A stretch of DNA of 64,000 nucleotides, from assembly GCF_033100795.1 (NCBI RefSeq), contig NZ_JAWLVI010000001.1, positions 1,116,001-1,180,000 on the forward strand, read 5' to 3'. The notes below the pieces were generated by a model. That model was not told where the DNA came from and did no database searches. It was given only the letters and a program-made list of their open reading frames with translations. Positions 9,165-16,950 of this stretch are shown here, piece by piece. Each line of letters opens with the position of its first letter. Within the stretch, counting starts at the first letter, position 1. The stretch comes from Pseudothioclava sp033100795. GTDB lineage: Bacteria > Pseudomonadota > Alphaproteobacteria > Rhodobacterales > Rhodobacteraceae. The position numbers and the translations under genes are program-made.

Positions 9165-9184
9165 CGGGGGCCGTCTGGCCCCCG
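9165..9184. terminator. Hairpin between convergent thiQ and alcohol dehydrogenase genes
   Basis: A perfect stem CGGGGGCC / GGCCCCCG with a GTCT loop lies 4 bases after thiQ. The T-run is poor (CTTGT on the plus strand, TTTT on the minus strand), so it is a likely but imperfect bidirectional terminator. Confidence 0.6.
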
Positions 9185-9209
9185 CTTGTAGGTCTAGTTG
9201 CTGCGCGGA

Positions 9210-10340
9210 TCAGTAGATCACGACCGAGCGGATGCTCTCGCCCTTATGCATCAGGTCGAAGGCGTCGTTGATCTTTTCCAGCGGCATGGTGTGCGTGATC
9301 ATCGAGTCGATCTCGATCTTGCCATCCATGTACCAATCCACGAATTTCGGCACATCGGTGCGCCCCTTCGCACCGCCAAACGCGGTGCCTTTCCAGACAC
9401 GGCCCGTCACCAATTGGAACGGGCGGGTCGAGATTTCAGCCCCTGCCGGTGCCACACCGATAATCACCGACACGCCCCAGCCGCGGTGCGAACATTCCAG
9501 CGCATCGCGCATCACCTTGACGTTGCCGGTCGCGTCGAACGAGTAATCCACGCCGCCGATCTGGTCGTCGCCCTTCTTCGTCAGGTTCACGATTTCCTGC
9601 ACGACCGAGCCTTCGATCTTGGACGGGTTCACGAAATGCGTCATGCCGAATTTCTTCGCCATCTCGGCCTTCCCATCGTTCAGATCGACGCCGATAATCA
9701 TATCGGCCCCCGCCATGCGCAGCCCCTGAATGACATTGAGACCAATGCCGCCAAGGCCGAACACCGCCGCGGTCGAGCCGATCTCGACTCCGGCCGTGTT
9801 GATCACCGCGCCAATGCCGGTCGTGACACCGCAGCCGATGTAGCAGATCTTCTCGAACGGAGCATCCTCGCGCACTTTCGCCAGTGCAATCTCGGGCATG
9901 ACCGTGTGGTTCGCGAAGGTCGAGCAGCCCATGTAGTGATAGATCGGCGTGCCATCGAGCATCGAAAAGCGCGTGGTCCCATCGGGCATAAGCCCCTGAC
10001 CTTGCGTGTTGCGGATCGCCGTGCACAGGTTCGTCTTGCCCGAGCGGCAGGAGGGACATTCGCGGCACTCGGGCGTATAAAGCGGAATCACATGATCGCC
10101 GGGCTTGAGCGTGGTCACGCCCTCGCCAACCTCGATCACGACGCCCGCGCCCTCATGCCCCAGAATCGACGGGAACAGCCCTTCGGGGTCCGCTCCGGAC
10201 AATGTGAACTCGTCGGTGTGGCAGATGCCGGTGGCCTTGATTTCAACAAGAACCTCGCCCGCTTTGGGCCCTTCAAGGTTCACTTCCATGATCTCAAGCG
10301 GCTGGCCCGGGGCAATCGCTACGGCGGCACGGGTTCTCAT
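9210..10340 (-). CDS. frmA: S-(hydroxymethyl)glutathione dehydrogenase / class III alcohol dehydrogenase
   Basis: A 376-residue zinc enzyme that oxidises the formaldehyde-glutathione adduct to S-formylglutathione with NAD+. Catalytic zinc ligands are C40, H62 and C170, structural zinc is bound by C92, C95, C98 and C106, and the NAD fold has GLGGIG at 195-200. The ATG at 10340 follows AAGGAGG; the frame continues upstream without family similarity. The same gene is called adhI in Rhodobacter sphaeroides and flhA in Paracoccus. No S-formylglutathione hydrolase or Gfa is nearby, so it stands alone here. Confidence 0.95.
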   Translation of the reverse strand: MRTRAAVAIAPGQPLEIMEVNLEGPKAGEVLVEIKATGICHTDEFTLSGADPEGLFPSILGHEGAGVVIEVGEGVTTLKPGDHVIPLYTPECRECPSCRSGKTNLCTAIRNTQGQGLMPDGTTRFSMLDGTPIYHYMGCSTFANHTVMPEIALAKVREDAPFEKICYIGCGVTTGIGAVINTAGVEIGSTAAVFGLGGIGLNVIQGLRMAGADMIIGVDLNDGKAEMAKKFGMTHFVNPSKIEGSVVQEIVNLTKKGDDQIGGVDYSFDATGNVKVMRDALECSHRGWGVSVIIGVAPAGAEISTRPFQLVTGRVWKGTAFGGAKGRTDVPKFVDWYMDGKIEIDSMITHTMPLEKINDAFDLMHKGESIRSVVIY

Positions 10341-10412
10341 CGCAAATTCCTCCTTGTATAGATGAAAGGAACCTGCGCGAGAGCAGGGCAAAAATCAAGG
10401 AACGGGTGCGAC

Positions 10413-10754
10413 ATGTTCAACCGAGTTTACGTCATCGCGGCAGGTCTGTTGCTTGCAGCGTGCCAATCCCCCGCCGTCGAAGAGGCGCCCGCGCCCGTGA
10501 TGCCTGCGCCGCAAATGACGCCAAGCGTCGCTACCACCGACAGCGGGCTGCAAGAGCGCACGCCCGACACTTGCCACGCGATCGACTATATTTCGGTTCT
10601 GGGGCAGCCGCGCACGGCGCTTGATACGCTGGCCATCACGCGCCCGCATCGCGTCATCGAATGGCGCGGCTTCGAGGATCAGTCCTACGATCCGCAGCGC
10701 GTCGTCTTCCGCATTGATGCTGCGGGCAACATCTGGAACATCGACTGCGGCTAA
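10413..10754 (+). CDS. Small lipoprotein of the I78 peptidase-inhibitor family
   Basis: A 113-residue protein with a lipoprotein signal ending LLAAC, then a Pro/Ala-rich linker and a compact C-terminal domain. DTCHAIDYISVLGQP, then VVFRIDAAGNIWNIDCG with a paired cysteine and terminal CG, matches the I78 (Inhibitor_I78) pattern, a fold of the potato-inhibitor type that blocks serine proteases. The function is inferred from the family; these proteins are often annotated only as lipoproteins. It is divergent from the alcohol dehydrogenase and starts at the ATG giving the cleanest signal peptide. Confidence 0.75.
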   Translation: MFNRVYVIAAGLLLAACQSPAVEEAPAPVMPAPQMTPSVATTDSGLQERTPDTCHAIDYISVLGQPRTALDTLAITRPHRVIEWRGFEDQSYDPQRVVFRIDAAGNIWNIDCG

Positions 10755-10762
10755 TAAATAAA

Positions 10763-10798
10763 CGCCCCGCTTCAATGGCTTGAGCGGGGCGCTTTTTT
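10763..10798 (+). terminator. Rho-independent terminator after the I78 lipoprotein
   Basis: The stem CGCCCCGCT / AGCGGGGCG is followed by CTTTTTTAG. It sits between the lipoprotein and the convergent cytochrome c' gene, whose last codons begin at 10797. Confidence 0.88.
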
Positions 10799-11231
10799 AG
10801 TTTTTGTAGTCGTCGTGGCAGGATTTACAGGCCGTCCCGATCTGCGTCACCCCGTCGCGCAGCGTATCCAGCGACGTGGTGTCGATTGCGTTGACCGCCT
10901 CGACCAGACGTTCGGCCTTGGCGGCAAAATCCTCGAAATTCACCCAGACCGCGTCACTCGTCTCGGAAGCCGGATCATGCGCCTCGGTCTCGAAGGTGGT
11001 CACGATCTTGGGGGCGTTTTCGCGCAGCAAAGCCGCCGCCGTCGCGGCCTGCGTCGCGTTGAAATCCAGCTTGCCCTTGGCCATATTCCCCAGCACCGCA
11101 AAATTGCTGCGGAAGGTCTCCATATTCGCGATACGGGCTTTGACCAGCGGGTGATGGGGTTGCAGCTTGGCCTGCGCCACGCCTGCGACACAGATCAGCG
11201 CGACAGCCAGCAATTTGACAGAGAGTTTCAT
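10797..11231 (-). CDS. Cytochrome c' family protein
   Basis: A 144-residue periplasmic heme protein. Residues 1-21 are a signal peptide (ending AQA). The heme site CKSCH (C135, C138, H139) is close to the C-terminus and the rest is helical, the layout of cytochrome c', a four-helix bundle that binds NO and CO in many proteobacteria. I chose the ATG at 11231 for the signal peptide. No b-type cytochrome partner is adjacent, so the electron or gas-binding role is open. Confidence 0.88.
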   Translation of the reverse strand: MKLSVKLLAVALICVAGVAQAKLQPHHPLVKARIANMETFRSNFAVLGNMAKGKLDFNATQAATAAALLRENAPKIVTTFETEAHDPASETSDAVWVNFEDFAAKAERLVEAVNAIDTTSLDTLRDGVTQIGTACKSCHDDYKN

Positions 11232-11573
11232 TCGGGCCTCGTTTCGGGTTCGCCGCACCATAGCCCGCAACACTCCGAGGACCAGACCGATTTCTGCCCG
11301 CGCTATAAACTTCGCGTGACGTCCTGGCGATGCAATGAAAGCGCCCCGGCAAAGCGGACTGGGTGGGGGCTGTTAACCGCTTTGCCGGGGTCTTTAGCGT
11401 TTTCCGCTGACCTTTGTATCCCTCAGGAAAGGGGCGATATTCGGCTCGGGTGCTGACAATTTGAGGGATTTTTTGCGGCCAAACAAAGACAGGGTTAACG
11501 CTGTCAAGACGCCCTTAACCACGCTCAGACTTTTGAGCCTTGATTTGCGGCCCGCTCGCTGTACCCTTTTCTT
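11232..11573. other. Intergenic region between divergent cytochrome c' and DUF2794 genes
   Basis: No plausible gene is seen in these 342 bases; the long minus-strand open frame through it continues antisense across the next two genes and has no family features. It holds a perfect 14-bp inverted repeat CCCCGGCAAAGCGG (11344-11357) / CCGCTTTGCCGGGG (11377-11390) with a 19-base loop, and a near-palindrome around GTTAAC at 11488-11505 (GACAG...CTGTC). The hairpin could end a short RNA or be a protein-binding or attenuation site. Confidence 0.6.
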
Positions 11574-11921
11574 ATGACGGTGCAGCCCCCGACCCCCTTT
11601 CCGCGCCCGCAAAGCGCCCCCGAGCAGGTCGCCTTCGACCGGCTGGAACTGGGCGTGATCCTTTCGCTTTATGGCAAGATGGTCGCTGCCGGCGAATGGC
11701 GCGACTACGCCATGAGCTTTCTGCGCGACAAGGCGGTGTTTTCGATTTTCCGTCGCGCAGCCGAACACCCGCTCTACCGGATCGAGAAGGTCCCCGCGCT
11801 GCGCAACCGGCAGGGGCTTTATGCGGTGCTTGGCATGGACGGGCAGATCCTGAAACGCGGGCATGATCTGGCGGTTGTCTTGCGCGTGCTCGAACGCAAA
11901 CTCATCCGCCCCATAGATTGA
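11574..11921 (+). CDS. DUF2794 family protein
   Basis: A 115-residue soluble protein of unknown function. The segment FDRLELGVILSLYGKMVAAGEWRDYAM and the central RRAAEHPLYRIEK resemble the DUF2794 family, common in alphaproteobacteria. There is no signal peptide and no catalytic motif that I can name. It lies 87 bases upstream of the acyltransferase on the same strand. Confidence 0.78.
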   Translation: MTVQPPTPFPRPQSAPEQVAFDRLELGVILSLYGKMVAAGEWRDYAMSFLRDKAVFSIFRRAAEHPLYRIEKVPALRNRQGLYAVLGMDGQILKRGHDLAVVLRVLERKLIRPID

Positions 11922-12008
11922 CGCCAGCCAAGTGGCTATATAGCTAACATAAGGGCGGGCCTTTTGTTTTTGGCCGGTCATAACCCAAGGCAACGGCGGA
12001 GAGCGTGC

Positions 12009-12914
12009 ATGGCCAAGGCAGCGGGGAATCCCCCCCTCACGCTGCGCGAACGACTGGAGGACGCCCTGATCGGCGGCGCTTTGGGTCTGTTGCGGCTGCT
12101 GCCCTATCGCTGGCGGGTGCCGTTTGCGGGCTGGCTGGTGCAGAGCATCGCCGCCCCCCTGATCGGGATGCGCAAGCGGGTGCGTGCCAATCTTGATCTG
12201 GCGATGCCCGAGCTGCCCGAGGCCGAGAAAACCCGCCTTGCGCGACAGGTTCCCGACAATCTGGGCCGCTTCATGGCCGAGATCTTCTCGCCCGCCGAAT
12301 TCACCGAAATTTGCCGCGCCACGCCGTTCGAAGGTCCGGGTCTTGCCGCGTTCGAACAGGCCCGCGCGCGCGGGCAAGGCGTCATCGCCGTTTCGGGGCA
12401 TTTCGCGAATTACGATGTGTTTCGCGTGGGCATGTCGCTGCGCGGATACTCGGTCGGCGGTCTCTACCGTCCGATGAACAACCGCGCGTTTCACCAGCGC
12501 TACCTGAACGCCATCGAAACCTTGGCCACCCCCCTTTACGAACGCTCGCGCCGCGGCATGGCGCAGATGGTCAAGCACCTGCGCAACGGTAATGTGCTTG
12601 CGATGCTGACCGACCAGCATATGCGCAAGGGCGAAGAGCTGCATTTCTTTGGCCTGCCCGCCTATACGGCGGTTTCGGCGGCGCAACTGGCGCTGAAATA
12701 TGACGCGCTCCTGATCCCGATCTATGTGATCCGCCAGCCCGACGGGCTGTCCTTCAGGGTCGAGCTGGAGGCGCCCATTCCGCATAGCGACGAGATCACC
12801 ATGACGCAGGCGCTTAACGACAGCCTCGAGGCGCGGGTGCGCACGCATATGGAGCAATGGCTCTGGACGCATCGCCGCTGGAAGAAACCACCCAAGGGGG
12901 CAGGACATGCGTAA
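12009..12914 (+). CDS. Lysophospholipid/lipid A acyltransferase (LpxL/HtrB family)
   Basis: A 301-residue inner-membrane acyltransferase. The HX4D catalytic motif is at H131-D136 (HFANYD), with R and G of the substrate block nearby (LYRPMNNRAF) and DQHMRKGEELHFFG further on. An N-terminal hydrophobic helix at about 22-50 anchors it. The family adds secondary acyl chains to Kdo-lipid A, but phospholipid or ornithine-lipid relatives exist, so the acceptor is inferred. The start at 12009 follows GGCGGAGAG. Its end overlaps pseF by 8 bases, so translation of the pseudaminate genes may be coupled to it. Confidence 0.88.
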   Translation: MAKAAGNPPLTLRERLEDALIGGALGLLRLLPYRWRVPFAGWLVQSIAAPLIGMRKRVRANLDLAMPELPEAEKTRLARQVPDNLGRFMAEIFSPAEFTEICRATPFEGPGLAAFEQARARGQGVIAVSGHFANYDVFRVGMSLRGYSVGGLYRPMNNRAFHQRYLNAIETLATPLYERSRRGMAQMVKHLRNGNVLAMLTDQHMRKGEELHFFGLPAYTAVSAAQLALKYDALLIPIYVIRQPDGLSFRVELEAPIPHSDEITMTQALNDSLEARVRTHMEQWLWTHRRWKKPPKGAGHA

Positions 12915-13593
12915 CGCCATCGCCATCATCCCCGCGCGCGGCGGGTCGAAACGCATCCCGCGCAAGAACATCAAGCCCTTCGTTGGCAAGCCCGCGATTG
13001 GCTGGCCGATTGCGGCGGCGCAGGCATCCGGCCTGTTTGAGCGGATCGTCGTGACCACCGACGACCCCGAAATCGCCGATACCGCCCGCGCCCTTGGTGC
13101 CGAGGTTCCGTTTCTGCGCGACCCCGCACTGTCCGACGATCACACCGGCACGACCGAGGTGATCCGCGATGCGGTCACCCGCCTTGATCTGCCCGCCGAT
13201 ACGCCCGTCTGCTGCATCTATGCGACAGCGCTGTTGCTTGACCCTGAGGCGCTGCAAGAGGGGGCAGCGCTCCTTCGCGCAGGCGCGAAATGGGTCTTGT
13301 CGGTTGGACGCTACGCGACCCCCATCGAACGCGCCTACCGCCTGCGGAACGGCGAATTGCGCCCTGACCGCCCCGAGGCGATGCCGATGCGCTCGCAAGA
13401 CCTTGAACCGGCCTATTTCGACGTGGGCCAGTTCTACTGGGCAAGCGCCGCCACATGGTCCGACCCGATGGCCCGCGTCTGGGACGGGGCCGCAGGCGTC
13501 GAAATTCCGCCCGAGCGCGCCGTTGACATCGACACCCCCGACGACTGGGCGCGCGCCGAGCGGATGTTCGCCCTATTGGAACACTCCAAATGA
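12907..13593 (+). CDS. pseF: Pseudaminic acid cytidylyltransferase
   Basis: A 228-residue CMP-sugar synthetase of the NeuA/PseF type. The CTP-binding P-loop-like block ARGGSKRIPRKN is at 10-21 and the metal-binding end DIDTPDDW is near 211. It would activate pseudaminic acid to CMP-Pse in the cytoplasm. NeuA, LegF and PseF are closely related; I favour PseF because pseB, pseC and pseI are in the same cluster. It overlaps the acyltransferase upstream and shares an ATGA with the next gene. Confidence 0.88.
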   Translation: MRNAIAIIPARGGSKRIPRKNIKPFVGKPAIGWPIAAAQASGLFERIVVTTDDPEIADTARALGAEVPFLRDPALSDDHTGTTEVIRDAVTRLDLPADTPVCCIYATALLLDPEALQEGAALLRAGAKWVLSVGRYATPIERAYRLRNGELRPDRPEAMPMRSQDLEPAYFDVGQFYWASAATWSDPMARVWDGAAGVEIPPERAVDIDTPDDWARAERMFALLEHSK

Positions 13594-14156
13594 GCAATAT
13601 GTCTCTTGCATTTCTCGGTTACGGTCCCGACCAAACCCGACTGATAGATTGGCTCCAAAACTTTGGACATTCAGTGCAGCACATCCACGGAGCAGTAAGC
13701 GACCTATCCGGTTTTGACCGGATTATCAGTTTTGGTTACAGGCATATCCTTCGAAAGGAAGTAATCCGAACCGCCCAGAAGCCAATCGTCAATCTGCATA
13801 TTTCCTTACTTCCGTTCAACCGCGGCGCACATCCAAATTTCTGGGCATGGGTAGAGCGCACGCCTCACGGAGTAAGCCTGCATGAAATTGATGCAGGGTT
13901 GGATACCGGTCCAATTCTTGAACAGCGTAAAGTCCAATTCGACGACGACCGGATAACCCTTCGGGACAGCCAGAGCCGACTTGTTTCAGAAATTGAGTCG
14001 CTGTTTGAGGAGGTTTTTCCGAAATGGATAGCCAACCAGGTCACGCTCACCCCTCAAGAGGGAGCAGGAACAGCGCATAAATCTCGCGACTTGCCTGAAT
14101 GGGTTCACTGGGACATGCAGGCAAAGGAGGCCCGTGACCGCTATGACCACGAATAA
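13590..14156 (+). CDS. Sugar N-formyltransferase-like protein in the pseudaminic acid cluster
   Basis: A 188-residue protein with the formyltransferase core shared by methionyl-tRNA formyltransferase and sugar N-formyltransferases. The catalytic triad is visible as N68, H70 (NLHISLLPFNRGAHP) and D105 (DAGLDTG). It is shorter than Fmt and has no tRNA-binding domain. It stands where pseH, an N-acetyltransferase, is usually found, so it probably formylates the 4-amino group made by PseC, using N10-formyltetrahydrofolate. It overlaps pseF by 4 bases (ATGA). Base composition is visibly more AT-rich than neighbours. The reaction is an inference. Confidence 0.8.
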   Translation: MSNMSLAFLGYGPDQTRLIDWLQNFGHSVQHIHGAVSDLSGFDRIISFGYRHILRKEVIRTAQKPIVNLHISLLPFNRGAHPNFWAWVERTPHGVSLHEIDAGLDTGPILEQRKVQFDDDRITLRDSQSRLVSEIESLFEEVFPKWIANQVTLTPQEGAGTAHKSRDLPEWVHWDMQAKEARDRYDHE

Positions 14157-14769
14157 ACCGAAGAAAATCGTCATCGTCCTCGCCAATCTGATGGACGCAA
14201 ATGGCGTCCTAAACGAGGAGACGCGGGGGCGTCTTGAGCTAGGGTGCAGAGTCGCACAGGACATTAAGGCATCAGAGGTCGTCTTTATGGGATGGGACTA
14301 CCGGAACGACTGCAATCTGCCGATCTCTGTCGCAATGAAAATTGAGGCCGAGCAACGCGGGCTATGCCCAGACATTCCCCTAAGATGTAACCTGCTTTCT
14401 CGGGATACTGTCGGAGATGCGGTTTTCTCGGCAGCCGACTATTGGCCGGATTTCGCTCATGTTCTGCCCGTTGTGACTACCTCGGATTACCATGTCACTC
14501 GAACCCAGCAGGTTTTTGAAGCCGTTTGGGGTAAAGATATAACTGTCCATGGAGCGAAAACACCAGATCCGGCCAAGAGGCATGAAAGCGAACTGGCCTC
14601 GATCAAGGCCTTTAAGAACACATTTAATGGGGTTTCTGCAGGCGACCTGAAAGGGTATGTGTCGCGCATGCGCACGGAACACCCGTTCTATAATGGCGTA
14701 GCACTTGGCGAGCGGCCATTCGATTGGTCGAAATTAGCCCCTGCGCTTGTTGCGTGCCAACCGGATTGA
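14134..14769 (+). CDS. YdcF/SanA/ElyC (DUF218)-like protein in the pseudaminic acid cluster
   Basis: A protein of 211 residues. The start IVIVLANLMDANGVLNEETRGRLE, the middle LLSRDTVGDA and VTTSDYHVTRTQQVFE fit the DUF218 fold (YdcF, SanA and ElyC), though there is no membrane anchor, so it should be cytoplasmic. The GTG at 14134 follows AAAGGAGG; an ATG at 14143 is the alternative. It overlaps the formyltransferase by 23 bases, so it is part of the operon. Its role in sugar synthesis is unknown. It shares the lower GC of the preceding gene, suggesting joint transfer. Confidence 0.65.
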   Translation: MTAMTTNKPKKIVIVLANLMDANGVLNEETRGRLELGCRVAQDIKASEVVFMGWDYRNDCNLPISVAMKIEAEQRGLCPDIPLRCNLLSRDTVGDAVFSAADYWPDFAHVLPVVTTSDYHVTRTQQVFEAVWGKDITVHGAKTPDPAKRHESELASIKAFKNTFNGVSAGDLKGYVSRMRTEHPFYNGVALGERPFDWSKLAPALVACQPD

Positions 14770-14809
14770 TATGAAGTCTACCAGCAGTTTCTCCGACGGA
14801 GGTCTTTCA

Positions 14810-15865
14810 GTGTCCCACGTTTTTTCCATTTCGGGTCGCGCCATAGGACCGGGGCATTCACCCTATATCATCGCCGAGCTTTCGGGGAACCATAACGGCG
14901 ATCTGGGTCGCGCGCTGGCGCTGATCGATGCGGCGGCGAAAACAGGGGCCGATGCGGTCAAGCTCCAGACCTATACCGCCGACACGATCACCATCGCTTC
15001 CGACCGACCTGAATTCATAATCAAAGGGACCCCGTGGGACGGGCGCTCGCTCCATGACCTCTATCAAGAGGCCTCGACGCCGTGGGACTGGCACGAGGCG
15101 CTGTTTGCCCGCGCGCGTGGCCACGGGCTGCATGTGTTTTCCTCGCCCTTCGATCCGACGGCCGTGGATTTCCTCGAAACGCTGGACCCGCCCGCCTATA
15201 AGATCGCTTCCTTTGAACTGGTCGATACGCCGCTGATCCGCAAGGTCGCCGCGACCGGCAAACCGTTGATCATGTCGACCGGCATCGCCAATTACGCCGA
15301 GATCGAGGACGCCCTTCGCGCCGCACGCGAGGGCGGGGCGGACTGCGTGTCGCTTCTGCATTGCGTCTCGGCCTACCCTGCGCGGCCCGAAGACATGCGC
15401 CTGCGCACGATCGAGGCGCTGGCCTCGGCTTTCGGCGTGCAGGTTGGCCTGTCGGATCACACGCTTGGATCGGCGGTTGCGGTGGCCTCGATCGCACGGG
15501 GCGCCAGGATCATCGAAAAGCACATGACGCTGGCGCGCGCTGATGGTGGGCCGGACGCGGATTTCTCGCTTGAACCTCATGAATTCAAACAGCTTGTGGA
15601 CGATTGCCGCATGGCGCATGGCGCCTTGGGCGCGCCAATTTATGACCGCAAGGGCGTGGGCGGGGCGAATGCGCAATTCCGACGCTCGCTTTATGTGGTG
15701 GCGGATGTCGCTGCGGGCGAGGTGCTGACCGAAGCGCATGTCCGCTCGATCCGGCCCGGCCTTGGCCTTGCGCCAAAGCACCTGCCGGATGTTTTGGGGA
15801 AGCGCGCGGCGCGCGCCCTAAGCCACGGCGAGCCCTTCGACTGGTCGATGATCGCGCGGGGCTAA
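14810..15865 (+). CDS. pseI: Pseudaminic acid synthase
   Basis: A 351-residue enzyme condensing phosphoenolpyruvate with a 2,4-diamino-2,4,6-trideoxy-L-altrose derivative to give pseudaminic acid. The N-terminal TIM barrel holds IIAELSGNHNGDL, DAVKLQTY, SSPFD and SDHTLG; the C-terminal SAF (antifreeze-like) domain spans about 285-345 (RRSLYVVADVAAGE). I chose the GTG at 14810 because GGAGG lies 7 bases upstream; an extended start at 14747 would overlap the previous gene. NeuB and LegI are the alternatives. It ends in a 4-base CTAA overlap with the convergent gene. Confidence 0.9.
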   Translation: MSHVFSISGRAIGPGHSPYIIAELSGNHNGDLGRALALIDAAAKTGADAVKLQTYTADTITIASDRPEFIIKGTPWDGRSLHDLYQEASTPWDWHEALFARARGHGLHVFSSPFDPTAVDFLETLDPPAYKIASFELVDTPLIRKVAATGKPLIMSTGIANYAEIEDALRAAREGGADCVSLLHCVSAYPARPEDMRLRTIEALASAFGVQVGLSDHTLGSAVAVASIARGARIIEKHMTLARADGGPDADFSLEPHEFKQLVDDCRMAHGALGAPIYDRKGVGGANAQFRRSLYVVADVAAGEVLTEAHVRSIRPGLGLAPKHLPDVLGKRAARALSHGEPFDWSMIARG

Positions 15866-16950
15866 GCGCGCTTCAGCATCCGCCGTTCAATCGCCGCGGC
15901 GGCGCGGTCAAGGTTGTCGTCCAGCACGCCAAACCGCGCGCGCACGCTGTCATAAACCGGATCGGGGGTTTTCATCGCGGCAGCAAAAGCCTCGAACCCC
16001 GCCAGATCACCGATCTGGGGCAGTTCCGCAAACAGCGGAAGGTTCTCGGCAAAGACCGCTGCGGGTTTGCCCGAATAGAGGCAATCCAGAACCGTCGTCG
16101 AAGTGGGCGAGATCATCCCGTGCACCAGGTCGATCGCGTCATGGATCGTGGCCTTTGCCAGCGGCCCGGAATAGTAGTGCGAAAACAAAACGTTCGGATG
16201 CTTGCGCGCGAGATCGCGGTCATGCGTGCGGTGGCTTTTGCGCACCTTGCCGCGGTGCGAGCGGATGATGATCCCAAGGTCGGGGTTCCGCGTCAGCGCC
16301 TGATCCAGCAGGTCATAGAAGTGGTCGATGTGGTCCTTGGTGTAGCGCCCCTGCCCCCAGCGGAAGGACTGACACACCAACAGCCTGCGCGGATAGCGCG
16401 CGACCCAGTCCGAGACCTCGGGGCCAAAGCGGTTCTGCGGCAGGATGTTTTCCTTGGTAAAGCCCACCACCTCGACCTTGGCGGCCGTTTCGGGGGTAAA
16501 CAGCGCGCGGTTCTCGCCCAGGGGTTCCCAGAACAAAAGCTGATCCGAGAAATACGCCATCTCGCCCTCGATCCGCCGCGCATTCACCCCCACCTGATAG
16601 GCGCCGTGCTGCAAAAAGATCGAAGGCTTGCCGATCTTCTTCATATAGGTGCCACGCTGCTTGCGCGTGGTGGTGTCCCAGTTCGGATCGGCAATCGTCA
16701 ACACCGCATCCGCTTCGCGAATATCGCGCTGATACAACAGTTTCATGCGCAGTTTCGAGGCAGGCTCGGGCGCAAAGCCCATCCGTTCGAACACCGGCTG
16801 AAGACGGCGCTCCTTGCGCAGGAGTTTCGAATAGACCAGCGCGCGCACCCGCACATGCCCCCGATGGTGCAGCCGCGCGAGCACCGGATAGGTGCTTTCA
16901 AAATCCGGCATCCCGTTCAGATAGGCCAGAAGAAGCGGTTTCTCAGCCAT
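15862..16950 (-). CDS. Putative GT-B-type glycosyltransferase in the pseudaminic acid cluster
   Basis: A 362-residue cytoplasmic protein without a signal. The C-terminal half has the typical nucleotide-sugar end of GT-B/CDP-glycerol-transferase-like proteins: ISPTSTTVLDCLYSGKPAAVF, where an S/T-rich loop binds phosphate. It has no PseG-type N-terminal G-x-G-H-x-x-R motif, so I do not call it PseG. Position directly after pseC (8-base overlap) makes it a candidate for the transferase that uses CMP-pseudaminate or for handling a polymer backbone. No experimentally known family is evident to me. Confidence 0.6.
   Translation of the reverse strand: MAEKPLLLAYLNGMPDFESTYPVLARLHHRGHVRVRALVYSKLLRKERRLQPVFERMGFAPEPASKLRMKLLYQRDIREADAVLTIADPNWDTTTRKQRGTYMKKIGKPSIFLQHGAYQVGVNARRIEGEMAYFSDQLLFWEPLGENRALFTPETAAKVEVVGFTKENILPQNRFGPEVSDWVARYPRRLLVCQSFRWGQGRYTKDHIDHFYDLLDQALTRNPDLGIIIRSHRGKVRKSHRTHDRDLARKHPNVLFSHYYSGPLAKATIHDAIDLVHGMISPTSTTVLDCLYSGKPAAVFAENLPLFAELPQIGDLAGFEAFAAAMKTPDPVYDSVRARFGVLDDNLDRAAAAIERRMLKRA

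Noticed and set aside
11488..11520. GTTAAC and TTAACC words as CtrA sites
   Set aside because: The spacing between the TTAA words does not match TTAA-N7-TTAA.
11394..13058. Long minus-strand open frame of 554 codons over the acyltransferase and pseF region
   Set aside because: It is antisense to two genes with clear family motifs, has no family motif itself, and is explained by few stop codons in GC-rich antisense frames.
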